Source of the DNA: CAVZLD01 sp964522605
GTDB taxonomy: Bacteria; Planctomycetota; Planctomycetia; Pirellulales; Pirellulaceae
Direction of reading: 5' to 3'
Length of the DNA stretch: 21,320 nucleotides
Assembly: GCA_964522605.1 (NCBI GenBank)
Contig: CAZFWV010000091.1
Span: 1 to 21,320 of the forward strand
In this document: positions 7,502 to 14,141 of the stretch, one piece after another
Numbering within the stretch: position 1 is the first letter of the stretch
Layout: each line of letters starts with the position of its first letter
Notes under the pieces: generated by a model
Database searches by the model: none
What the model was told of the DNA's origin: nothing
Seen by the model: the letters and a program-made list of their open reading frames with translations, nothing else
Made by a program: the position numbers and the translations under genes

Positions 7502-9361
7502 TTGATCGTTCTTCCCTGTTCTCGCACATCAATCCTCGTTTCCCAACTGCTCGCAGTCGCTTTCGTTATTGTCTTGATCGTACCCGCTGGGGCCGCCGAA
7601 GAACCCACCGGACAGGAAGACCTGGATCGGGCAACGCTCGTCAAGCTGTCGGCCAAGTCGTTGAGCGATCTGGAAACAGCGATTGAACTCTGCGAATCGG
7701 CGCTACAGAAAGGCGTCGACGCAGGCAACGAAAGCTACGCCAAGGAGCTGTTGACCGCGACGCTCTACGAACATGCTTCGCAATTGAGTCGGTTGATCTT
7801 CGATCAGCAACCGGTCGATCCGCGATGGCCGCGAGCCCGACAACTGGCGATGCAGGATCTGGAGCGCGCCCTGGAAGTCGATCCGAATATGGGGAGCGTC
7901 CATCTGTTGATTGGCCGCTTGCAGGCCTTACCGGGGGGAGATACGGAGCGGTCCCGCAAGGCGGTGGACGAGGCTGTGCGTCTGCTGGGCGACGATCCCG
8001 AGCAACTGTCCGTGGCCCTCGTGCTTCGAGGGAGGCTCTCCGAGGACCGGGATGCTACCCTGGCGGATTTGAATCGCGCAATTGAACTCGATCCGCGAAA
8101 CACCGAGGCCCTGCGCACGCGGGCGGTGGTCTTTCTGGAAGGCGGCGAGAGCGAACAAGCCCTCCAGGATTTCGAAACGCTCCTCCAACTCAACCCGAAC
8201 GATTTGATGCTTCATCAAGCCGCGGCGCAGGCGCTGCGTCGACTGCAGCAGTACGACAAAGCGCTCGAACATCTCGACCGCGTCATCCTCGCCGATCCCC
8301 GCTCCGCACTCGCCTATATCTTGCGGGCGCAAATTCTGGAAGAGACCGGCAAATTGCCGGAAGCGATCCAAAGCCTGAGTGAAGCCATCACGGTAGAACC
8401 GAAAAACCTGAACGCATTGCTGGCGCGAGCGCGCCTCTATGTGATCCAGGACCAACTGGATCTTGCCCGCCAGGACGTCGATCAGGTCCTGAGTCTGCAA
8501 CCTCAATTGCCGCAAGCGATTCTCCTGCGCAGCCTGGTTTCGGCTGCCCAGGAGCAGTTTTCCCAGGCCATCAGCGACCTCCTGCCCCTCGTGCGTCGGA
8601 ACCCCGACAACCTGGAGCTGAAGATGCAGCTGGCAACCTATTACGAGGCGGATCGCCGGCTGACATCGGCCATTGAACTGTATACGGAGATTCTCGACGC
8701 CGATCCCGAACAGTGGTCCACCTTTCGACGGCGCGGCGATGCCTACTTGAGTCAGGGAAAACAGCAGGAAGCCGTTCAAGATTACGAAGCCGCTTTAAAG
8801 CTGCAGCCCGAAGACAGTGGGATCCTGAACAACCTGGCCTGGGTCTTAGCCACCTCCCCCGAAGATCACTTAAGGAACGGTCAGCGATCGCTGGAACTGG
8901 CACAACAAGCGTGCGAGAAGACGGAATACCAAGAAGCACATATCCTCAGTACGTTGGCGGCCAGTTATGCCGAACTCGGGAACTTCGAAGAAGCCGTCAA
9001 GTGGTCGAGCAAAGCCGTGGAACTCGATCCCGAGGAAGAACAACTGACAAAAGAGTTGGCCAGCTATCAGGAGCGGAAGCCCTGGCGCGAGAAGCAGCAA
9101 GTCGAGGAAAACACCGAGCCGCTGCCGGTCATTGCCGAGGACGATCAGCTACCGTTCGACGAATTACCGATCGATGAATCGACGGATGAATCGACGGATG
9201 ATCCGGCGCAAGAGTCGACGGAACCACCGGCAGAAGAGCCTGCACCCGCACAAGAATCGGAAGAAGATCCCCAGGATCTGCCCACTGCCCCCGAAGAGGA
9301 TCCTTCGCAGGCACCAGAGAACCTGGACAAAGTTGATGTGCCCTCACTGCCCCTACGGTAA
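7502..9361 (+). CDS. Exported tetratricopeptide repeat protein
   Basis: With the TTG start the protein has 619 aa. Residues 1-32 form a signal peptide (hydrophobic ILVSQLLAVAFVIVLIVPAG, then a likely AxA-type site near AGAA/EE), so it should act outside the cytoplasm. There is no lipobox cysteine. About residues 50-510 are helical, with repeated TPR consensus pieces such as A...LDPRNTEAL (193-205), ALEHLDRVILADP (254-266), AIQSLSEAITVEP (288-300) and AVQDYEAALKLQP (424-436). It then has NNLAWVLATSP (443-453) followed by LAASYAELGNFEEAVKWSSKAVELDP (485-510), a final arrangement I associate with planctomycete TPR proteins. The C-terminal 90 residues are acidic, Pro/Glu/Ser-rich and presumably disordered. 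They include DEST repeats encoded by a tandem 12-bp DNA repeat. TPRs mediate protein-protein contacts; the partner is unknown. Confidence 0.85.
   Translation: MIVLPCSRTSILVSQLLAVAFVIVLIVPAGAAEEPTGQEDLDRATLVKLSAKSLSDLETAIELCESALQKGVDAGNESYAKELLTATLYEHASQLSRLIFDQQPVDPRWPRARQLAMQDLERALEVDPNMGSVHLLIGRLQALPGGDTERSRKAVDEAVRLLGDDPEQLSVALVLRGRLSEDRDATLADLNRAIELDPRNTEALRTRAVVFLEGGESEQALQDFETLLQLNPNDLMLHQAAAQALRRLQQYDKALEHLDRVILADPRSALAYILRAQILEETGKLPEAIQSLSEAITVEPKNLNALLARARLYVIQDQLDLARQDVDQVLSLQPQLPQAILLRSLVSAAQEQFSQAISDLLPLVRRNPDNLELKMQLATYYEADRRLTSAIELYTEILDADPEQWSTFRRRGDAYLSQGKQQEAVQDYEAALKLQPEDSGILNNLAWVLATSPEDHLRNGQRSLELAQQACEKTEYQEAHILSTLAASYAELGNFEEAVKWSSKAVELDPEEEQLTKELASYQERKPWREKQQVEENTEPLPVIAEDDQLPFDELPIDESTDESTDDPAQESTEPPAEEPAPAQESEEDPQDLPTAPEEDPSQAPENLDKVDVPSLPLR
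9173..9202 (+). repeat. Tandem 12-bp coding repeat in the TPR protein tail
   Basis: GATGAATCGACG occurs at 9173-9184 and again at 9185-9196, followed by a partial third unit (GATGATCCG). It encodes repeated D-E-S-T in the disordered tail and could expand or contract by slippage. Confidence 0.6.
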
Positions 9362-9371
9362 TTCGAACATC

Positions 9372-9520
9372 GTAGGACGGATTGGCAATCCGTCCGTCGT
9401 CGGTGGAAACGCCGCTTTTGACGCTTCCTCTGAACGTCACGCGCAGTGCGATCCGACGGAACGGTGGTGTTGTCGCCCTCGCACCGAGTGGTTCCAGGAC
9501 GGATTGGCAATCCGTCCCAC
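9372..9520. mobile_element. MITE-like 149-bp element with palindromic termini
   Basis: Two copies of the same perfect palindrome bound this interval: arms GGACGGATT / AATCCGTCC with a GGC centre, at 9375-9395 and 9497-9517. The outer flanks also mirror each other: GTA before the left copy and CAC after the right one, equal to GTG on the other strand. The whole therefore has 24-bp terminal inverted repeats with one mismatch. The ~100-bp interior has no ORF of its own. It lies between the TPR gene stop and the HD gene. From memory, this palindrome is frequent between genes in planctomycetes, which I cannot verify here. Mobility by a transposase acting in trans is an inference. Confidence 0.5.
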
Positions 9521-9562
9521 TTATTTACGCAACTGGAGGGGTAACGATCCCCGCACGATCCG

Positions 9563-10141
9563 ATGATGAATCGACAAGCTGCCTTCGATCTGATGTGCCA
9601 GTACACCGAGAGCACGTCGCTGCGGCGGCACATGCTGGCCGTCGAAGCTGCAATGCGATCGTATGCGCGAAAATACGGAGAAGACGAGAACACCTGGGGA
9701 ATCGTCGGTCTGCTGCATGATTTTGACTACGAGCGTTGGCCCCATCCACCCGATCACCCGTTGCAGGGAGCCGCGATCCTGACGGAACTCGGATATCCCG
9801 AAGAGGTCATTTACGCGATCAAGTCCCACGCTGATTATCTGCCCGATTGCCCCCGTCTCTCACGACTCGACAAAACGCTGTACGCGTGCGACGAATTGAC
9901 CGGCTTTATTCTGGCCGTCGCGATGGTTCGTCCCGAGGGTCTCCGCGGCATGCGTGCTCAAAGCGTCAAAAAGAAGATGAAACAAAAGGCCTTCGCGGCA
10001 GCCGTCTCGCGCGACGATCTACGCCACGGTGCCGAGGATCTGGGCGAACCGTTCGAGGAACACGTCCAGCGAGTCATCGACGCGATGGTGGATATCGAAA
10101 GTGAGCTTGGCTTCGCCTCCACATCTCCGCCTGACGCCTAA
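9563..10141 (+). CDS. HD-domain (HDIG-type) metal-dependent hydrolase
   Basis: This 192-aa protein has an HD-superfamily layout: H23 in RRHMLAVE, the H52-D53 pair in LLHDFDYERWP, H65 and H89 (IKSHADY), and D110 in ACDELTGF. These residues normally hold one or two divalent metals for hydrolysis of phosphate esters, often nucleotides or cyclic dinucleotides. There is no partner domain, so the substrate is unknown. The start is ATG at 9563 (or the adjacent ATG at 9566). The nearest purine-rich site, GGAGGGG at 9535-9541, is 21 nt away, so translation initiation may be weak. The upstream MITE-like element ends 42 bp before the ATG, so any promoter could lie partly within it. A 7-bp hairpin follows the stop. 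Confidence 0.85.
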   Translation: MMNRQAAFDLMCQYTESTSLRRHMLAVEAAMRSYARKYGEDENTWGIVGLLHDFDYERWPHPPDHPLQGAAILTELGYPEEVIYAIKSHADYLPDCPRLSRLDKTLYACDELTGFILAVAMVRPEGLRGMRAQSVKKKMKQKAFAAAVSRDDLRHGAEDLGEPFEEHVQRVIDAMVDIESELGFASTSPPDA

Positions 10142-10160
10142 GCCGGTCGTGATACCGGCT
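10141..10160 (+). terminator. Hairpin directly after the HD gene
   Basis: AGCCGGT (10141-10147) pairs perfectly with ACCGGCT (10154-10160) around a 6-nt loop, starting at the last base of the stop codon. No T-run follows, so it may be an mRNA 3'-end stabiliser or a weak terminator. Confidence 0.35.
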
Positions 10161-10357
10161 GCCACGATCCACCGACTCCCAGCTGAACTGCGGTCGATCC
10201 TCCTGGAACTTGCATCCGGCGGTCCGCCGATGCCGCTTCTGGTTGTCGAATCGCATCTGCCCGGAATAATGCTCAGGGTTTTGCCGCAGAACACTCGAAG
10301 CCACCGTGTCGTCGCTCCGTCGTTACGCAGATGACCTTGGGATGTAAGGAATGTGGC

Positions 10358-10387
10358 CGCGGAAGAGCGCGGAAAGACGCGGAGAGA
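10358..10387 (+). repeat. Three imperfect 10-bp tandem repeats
   Basis: The successive units CGCGGAAGAG, CGCGGAAAGA and CGCGGAGAGA differ by one to three bases. A related CGGAGAGAACCAC segment follows at about 10401-10413. The units look like the start of a degenerate dispersed intergenic repeat. Confidence 0.5.
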
Positions 10388-10493
10388 AACCAAGTTCGTG
10401 CGGAGAGAACCACCGATGTGGTGCGACTGATGGGTGGAGTGCCAGTCGACGCGAACCAGAGACAATTGTGTGAGGGCTGGACCGAAGAAGGGG

Positions 10494-10580
10494 GAGGAAA
10501 CCACGGATTTTACGGACGAAACCGATGTGTACGGATTGATCAGTGTCCATCCGTGATCTCCGTAGCATCCGTGGTTCCTC
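10494..10580. repeat. 87-bp imperfect inverted repeat (ACCACGGAT family)
   Basis: The left arm begins GAGGAAACCACGGAT (10494-10508). The right arm, read on the other strand from 10580, begins GAGGAACCACGGAT and continues with CTACGGA, matching TTACGGA on the left. Both arms are internally made of repeated ACGGAT units. I recall similar ACCACGGAT...ATCCGTGGT elements as common intergenic repeats in planctomycetes and relatives. No ORF is present. Confidence 0.55.
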
Positions 10581-10744
10581 TTTTCTCCGCAGCTTTGCTC
10601 GACAAGTGCAGTTCGTTGAGCCGTTCGCCCTTAGGCTGCGGGATGTCGGTCGTCGAGTGACAATGCCCGGAACTTTTCATCCTCGATGAAACCAATGACC
10701 TCGGTCGCCTTGCCGAGTCGTGCAGTTTGCAGGAGAACAGAAAA

Positions 10745-11107
10745 ATGGAAATTCAGGCCGCGGAACAACTCGTCGGAAAGAAGTGTAAGCCCTGCGAGGG
10801 AGGCGTTGATCCCTGTACTTTGCCGGAAGCCGAGCAGCAGCTTTCCAAGCTCTCTGGCTGGTACCTCACGCACGATGGACAGCGCATCCGAAAAGACTGG
10901 ACAGTCAAGAACTTCATGACCGCGCTGCGGTTTTTCGAGCAGGTCGCCGAAATCGCGGAAGAGGATGGTCACCATCCCGACCTGCATCTAGAACGCTACC
11001 GATGCGTCTCCATTGAACTGTGGACGCATGCGATCGGCGGCCTGAGCGAGAATGATTTCATCCTCGCGGCCAAGATCGATCAGATTCCCGTAGAACTCAA
11101 GGCGTAA
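10745..11107 (+). CDS. Pterin-4a-carbinolamine dehydratase (4a-hydroxytetrahydrobiopterin dehydratase)
   Basis: This 120-aa protein dehydrates 4a-hydroxytetrahydropterin, regenerating the pterin cofactor of aromatic amino acid hydroxylases. The family signature is visible as EEDGHHPDLHLERY (72-85) followed by W93-x-H95 and D104, which includes the catalytic histidines H76, H77 and H95. The N-terminal KKCKPCEGG segment (12-20) is a common bacterial extension of this family. The ATG at 10745 has AGGAGA 8 nt upstream; an in-frame TTG six codons earlier is less likely. No phenylalanine hydroxylase gene is in the window, so a DcoH/PhhB-like role in recycling is inferred from family only. Its 3' end overlaps the convergent sulfite reductase gene by 11 bp. 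Confidence 0.93.
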   Translation: MEIQAAEQLVGKKCKPCEGGVDPCTLPEAEQQLSKLSGWYLTHDGQRIRKDWTVKNFMTALRFFEQVAEIAEEDGHHPDLHLERYRCVSIELWTHAIGGLSENDFILAAKIDQIPVELKA

Positions 11108-12812
11108 ACGACTCGGTCCAGGCGAGCAAAGCCTCGTTGCCTTGGCGATGGCAGAAGTCGCCGAACGACTCTCCGTCTTGCCGGTCGCGCTGAAAATACG
11201 CAAGCAGAGCCACCAACGTCGGCACAATCTGCTCGCGATCCACGAGGTCTTTGTGGATGAAGCTCAGCCGATCGCCGACGATGCGCCCGCCGACGTATAC
11301 GGTGTATTTGTCCTTCGCCTTGCCGACCAGCCCCACGTCGCTGTTGTAGGGTCGAGCGCATCCGTTCGGACATCCCGTCATCCGGATTGTGAACTGCTCC
11401 TGTTCGAGTCCCAACCGCACCAATTCCTTCTCGAGCTCGTCGATGATCCCGGGCAGTGCTCGTTCACTTTCGGTGATCGATAAACCGCACGTCGGAAGCG
11501 CCGGGCAGGCCATCGACCATCGCCGAACTTCCGAGATCTCTTCCGAAAGAGGAACCCCATGGCGACGGAGAATCTGCTCCAACCGGTCCCGATCGTCGGC
11601 AGCAATCTCGGTGAACAAGATGCTCTGGTGAGGAGTCAACCGCAACTGCGGTCGCAGCGTGGTGCAGATCTCGCGCAGCGCTGATTTCAGGCGCCCGGTT
11701 TCTCCATCCTTAATGCGACCGTTCTCGACATTCAAACCATAGAACCAACGACCATCTCCCTGCTCGTGCCATCCAAGTCCGTCATCAAAACCGGTTGCCT
11801 GAACGGGCCGCGGCGCCGCGAGCGACTGCCCGTAATACTCCTCCACCTTGGCCTTAAATGCTGCGATTCCTCCGAGATCGCGAATTGTGTACTTCAGTCG
11901 CGCCACTTTGCGGTCCGCACGGTTGCCGAAATCCCGCTGGACCTGAACGACCGCCGTGGCCACATCAATCACCTGTTCCGGCGCGATGAACGCCAAGGGC
12001 TCGGCGAGGGCTACAAACGTCTTCTTTGCACTCGGCGTCACACCGAAGCCACCGCCGACCAGCACGTTGTATCCCACGATGTCAAAGTTCTCGCAAATCG
12101 CCATCAGCCCCAGATCCTGCGCGTAGAGGTCCACGCAGTTGTCGCCAGGAAGTCCGATGGCCGTCTTGAACTTACGGGGTAGATAGGTGCGTCCATAGAT
12201 CGGCTCGACCGTTTCCCCCCCCGCAACCCGCTGCGATTCTCCCGATTGCTCGTCACGCAGCCAAATATCGCGATAGGCCGTGGTCCGCGGTGAAAGATGC
12301 TCCGCAAGATCGTCGGCGAGCTGCTGCATCTTCATGTGCACGGAATCCGTCTTGTACGGCATCGGCGGACACATGATGTTCCGTTCGACGTCTCCACAGG
12401 CCGCTAGAGTCGAGAGCTGGACGGCGTTGATTCGCGCAATCGTCTGCTTCAAGTCGTTTTTCAGGATGCCGTGCAACTGCAATCCCTGCCGCGTCGTGAT
12501 CCGCAAGGTTCCATTGCCCAACTCGTCACAGAGATCCAGCTCCTCGAGCAATTGTTCACTCGTCAGCTTGCCCCCCGGGATCCGGGTCCGCACCATGAAG
12601 CTGAACTGCCGATCCGATTTTCCGTCTGGCTCCCCCGCGGAACGCTCATCTCGGTTATCCTGCTGGTACACTCCGTGATGTTTCAGCAATTGAATGCTTT
12701 CCTTGCCGAACTTGGGTTGCCCGTCGATCAGTTCCTCCGCAATCCCACCGGCCAGCTGCTGGCTCGTTTCCTTGATCGCCTCCACGGCGCTTTGTTTTTT
12801 CTCGCTAGGCAT
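11097..12812 (-). CDS. Siroheme/[4Fe-4S] sulfite (or nitrite) reductase hemoprotein
   Basis: This 571-aa enzyme performs a six-electron reduction, most likely sulfite to sulfide in sulfur assimilation. The cluster/siroheme cysteines are C436 and C442 in ACPALPTCGL (C-x5-C) and C481 and C485 in GCPNGCARP (C-x3-C). The siroheme-contacting TTRQGLQLHG lies at 106-115. Length and two-fold ferredoxin-like/siroheme repeat architecture agree with CysI and ferredoxin-dependent Sir. The ATG at 12812 (MPSEKKQSAV) is preferred, with GAGGG about 9 nt upstream on the minus strand. An in-frame ATG 15 bases earlier is possible. The open frame continuing to 13343 runs through intergenic repeats and is not coding. 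No flavoprotein (cysJ) partner lies beside it, so ferredoxin may be the electron donor. Assimilatory nitrite reductase is an alternative. Confidence 0.92.
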   Translation of the reverse strand: MPSEKKQSAVEAIKETSQQLAGGIAEELIDGQPKFGKESIQLLKHHGVYQQDNRDERSAGEPDGKSDRQFSFMVRTRIPGGKLTSEQLLEELDLCDELGNGTLRITTRQGLQLHGILKNDLKQTIARINAVQLSTLAACGDVERNIMCPPMPYKTDSVHMKMQQLADDLAEHLSPRTTAYRDIWLRDEQSGESQRVAGGETVEPIYGRTYLPRKFKTAIGLPGDNCVDLYAQDLGLMAICENFDIVGYNVLVGGGFGVTPSAKKTFVALAEPLAFIAPEQVIDVATAVVQVQRDFGNRADRKVARLKYTIRDLGGIAAFKAKVEEYYGQSLAAPRPVQATGFDDGLGWHEQGDGRWFYGLNVENGRIKDGETGRLKSALREICTTLRPQLRLTPHQSILFTEIAADDRDRLEQILRRHGVPLSEEISEVRRWSMACPALPTCGLSITESERALPGIIDELEKELVRLGLEQEQFTIRMTGCPNGCARPYNSDVGLVGKAKDKYTVYVGGRIVGDRLSFIHKDLVDREQIVPTLVALLAYFQRDRQDGESFGDFCHRQGNEALLAWTESFTP

Positions 12813-12869
12813 CAATGCAACCCTCATTGAGGACGGAGTCAACCGAGCCGAATTCCGGCCCTTCATGGA

Positions 12870-12899
12870 ATGTCGACTATGTTTAGTACTATTGTCAAG
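12870..12899 (-). promoter_or_regulatory. Putative promoter/operator of the sulfite reductase gene
   Basis: Read on the minus strand, TTGACA (12898-12893) is a perfect -35 match, but the -10 region is poor (best candidate GACATT at 18-nt spacing). The plus strand shows an imperfect dyad: GACTAT (12875-12880) and ATTGTC (12891-12896), 5 of 6 symmetric, flanking GTTTAGTACT. A dyad over a promoter with a weak -10 suggests regulated transcription, perhaps by an Rrf2/IscR-like sulfur regulator. The regulator is inference only. Confidence 0.4.
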
Positions 12900-13053
12900 T
12901 TTAAATAGCAGGTCAAGATCAGGCCGTGATTCTGGGCAGAGTTTACCGGCTGCCGCTGGGGCGATCCAGCAGCAGGCCATTGCTTCGGCGGCGTCGCGTG
13001 CCGGAGGTTGTGCAGTTTCGAAGTGTTTATATGCGAGTCTACCGAGACCATTC

Positions 13054-13072
13054 ACTCTCCTTTGGCGAGAGT
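13054..13072. repeat. Hairpin-forming intergenic repeat piece
   Basis: ACTCTC (13054-13059) pairs with GAGAGT (13067-13072) across CTTTGGC. It is the first of a series of C/T-rich palindromic pieces in this intergenic region. Confidence 0.4.
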
Positions 13073-13175
13073 CGGGCCGCAGGCACGGAGAGGGCGGAGT
13101 GGGGCTGTTGGAAATGCTTTCGACTCGGAAACATGGGAAGTCCTGGCCGGCAATGAACAGACCGAAATCCTCGCT

Positions 13176-13207
13176 CCCTTCTCCCCCGGCTTTGCGGGGG
13201 AGAAGGG
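13176..13207. repeat. Perfect 13-bp stem hairpin (C/T-rich repeat)
   Basis: CCCTTCTCCCCCG (13176-13188) is exactly complementary to CGGGGGAGAAGGG (13195-13207) with a 6-nt loop GCTTTG. It is the strongest hairpin in the window. It is followed by GCTGGGGATGAGGGG, in the style of dispersed intergenic repeats rather than a terminator, since no T-run follows on either side. Confidence 0.65.
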
Positions 13208-13269
13208 CTGGGGATGAGGGGCGACGGCATTCAAAAGTCCCACGATTCCTCGTGGATTGTGGCGAGTTG

Positions 13270-13320
13270 AAAGTCCCTCTCCCCCGGCCCCTCTCCCCGA
13301 AACGAGGCGAGGGGAGCCAG
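13270..13320. repeat. Second C/T-rich imperfect palindrome
   Basis: CCCCTCTCCCC (about 13289-13299) faces GAGGGGAG (about 13311-13318) across CGAAACGAGGC. The composition matches the 13176-13207 hairpin, suggesting related repeat units. Confidence 0.4.
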
Positions 13321-13418
13321 AGTAGATCGGGTCTGCTACACACGCGCCTGTCAGATTTTCAGCAGGCCACGGCGGAGCGGGCAACGCATTCGGCGCGTGG
13401 TGTTTGTACACGAAAGAC

Positions 13419-13464
13419 CCTCCCCGGCCGCTGCGCGTCCGACCCTCGCGCGAGGAGGAGGGTG
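13419..13464. repeat. Third palindromic piece (ACCCTCC...GGAGGGT)
   Basis: ACCCTCCCC (about 13419-13427) and GGAGGAGGGT (about 13454-13463) form the outer arms around GC-rich GGCCGCTGCGCGTCCGACC. It resembles the preceding repeats in composition and ends just before the pgpA promoter candidate. Confidence 0.4.
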
Positions 13465-13473
13465 TGGTATAAG
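13465..13473 (+). promoter_or_regulatory. Possible extended -10 promoter for pgpA
   Basis: TGGTATAAG (13465-13473, a TG-n-TATAAT-like extended -10, 5 of 6 in the hexamer) lies about 78 nt before the pgpA ATG. No -35 box is visible at 17 nt, which extended -10 promoters can tolerate. Confidence 0.35.
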
Positions 13474-13550
13474 TTCCGCTGAACCAACAACTTAAAAACG
13501 GCACGACCTCGTCGGAATACGGATTCGACGTAGAAAGTAGGAGACGACAG

Positions 13551-14069
13551 ATGGGAGAGGAGCGGACTCATAACACGGCGGGCGGGCCAGGTGGCATGCA
13601 GATGCTGCTGGCGACCGGATTCGGCCTCGGCTTCAGTCCGATTGCGCCCGGCACGGCCGGCGCGCTGGCGGGCCTGCCACTGGCATGGGGGATCGCCCAT
13701 CTGCCGTGGCTTGGACTGCAGGTTGCCACGATTCTCGCCGTCTCTGCCTTCGGCATTCCTCTCTGTACCGACGCGGTTCGACGTTTGGGGCGCAAGGACC
13801 CCGGGTGTGTCGTGTGGGATGAGATTGCGAGCCTGCCGATCACTTTTTTTCTCGTTCCACTGGAATTGTGGTCGCAGCCGGCCGTCGTGTTGCTCGGGTT
13901 TGTGCTGAACCGAGTGTTCGACATTCTCAAGCCGCCTCCTGCTCGACAACTGGAGCAACTGCGCGAGGGTTTGGGTGTGATGGCGGACGACTGGGCTGCC
14001 GGCGTGTACTCCTGTCTGGTTCTTCATGCGTGTCTTTTCTGGGGTCCTTCCTGGCTGTCCGGTGGGTGA
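13551..14069 (+). CDS. pgpA: Phosphatidylglycerophosphatase A
   Basis: This 172-aa inner-membrane phosphatase converts phosphatidylglycerophosphate to phosphatidylglycerol. Diagnostic stretches are GFGLGFSPIAPGTAG (23-37), the acidic KDPGCVVWDEI (82-92, with D83, D90 and E91), LNRVFDILKPPP (119-130) and GLGVMADDWAAGVY (140-153, with D146 and D147). Three to four hydrophobic segments fit the PgpA fold. The start ATG has AGGAG at 7-nt spacing. It precedes folD by only 72 bp, but a promoter candidate in that gap suggests partly separate transcription. Confidence 0.94.
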   Translation: MGEERTHNTAGGPGGMQMLLATGFGLGFSPIAPGTAGALAGLPLAWGIAHLPWLGLQVATILAVSAFGIPLCTDAVRRLGRKDPGCVVWDEIASLPITFFLVPLELWSQPAVVLLGFVLNRVFDILKPPPARQLEQLREGLGVMADDWAAGVYSCLVLHACLFWGPSWLSGG

Positions 14070-14095
14070 CGTTCCGCTGAGGCTTGCGATACAAT
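14066..14095 (+). promoter_or_regulatory. Promoter candidate for the folD cluster
   Basis: GTGACG (14066-14071, 4 of 6) and TACAAT (14090-14095, 5 of 6) are 18 nt apart. The -35 overlaps the pgpA stop codon. Initiation near 14102 would give a leader of about 40 nt before the folD GTG. Confidence 0.42.
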
Positions 14096-14141
14096 CCGGG
14101 CGGGTTCGTTTTATTCACGCCTGGGGCAAAGGTTTTTCGTC

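Larger units (their letters stand above)
10142..10744. other. Gene-free, repeat-bearing intergenic region
   Basis: These 600 bp hold no ORF with recognisable protein features. They contain the post-HD hairpin, a 3x10-bp tandem repeat (10358-10387) and an 87-bp inverted-repeat element (10494-10580). The last 15 bases before 10745 hold the Shine-Dalgarno AGGAGA (10731-10736) of the next gene. Confidence 0.6.
12813..13550. other. Gene-free region between divergent sulfite reductase and pgpA
   Basis: The first ~100 bp carry the sulfite reductase promoter/operator candidate. From about 13050 to 13480 the sequence is made of C/T- and G/A-rich hairpin-forming repeats. The last ~85 bp hold the pgpA promoter candidate and the AGGAG (13539-13543) ribosome site. 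I see no protein with recognisable features on either strand. Confidence 0.6.

Noticed and set aside
10331..10660. 109-residue plus-strand frame before the pterin dehydratase
   Set aside because: It consists of the tandem and inverted repeats and has no protein-like features.
12813..13343. N-terminal extension of the sulfite reductase frame
   Set aside because: It runs through palindromic repeats and the promoter/operator candidate; the family N-terminus starts at 12812.
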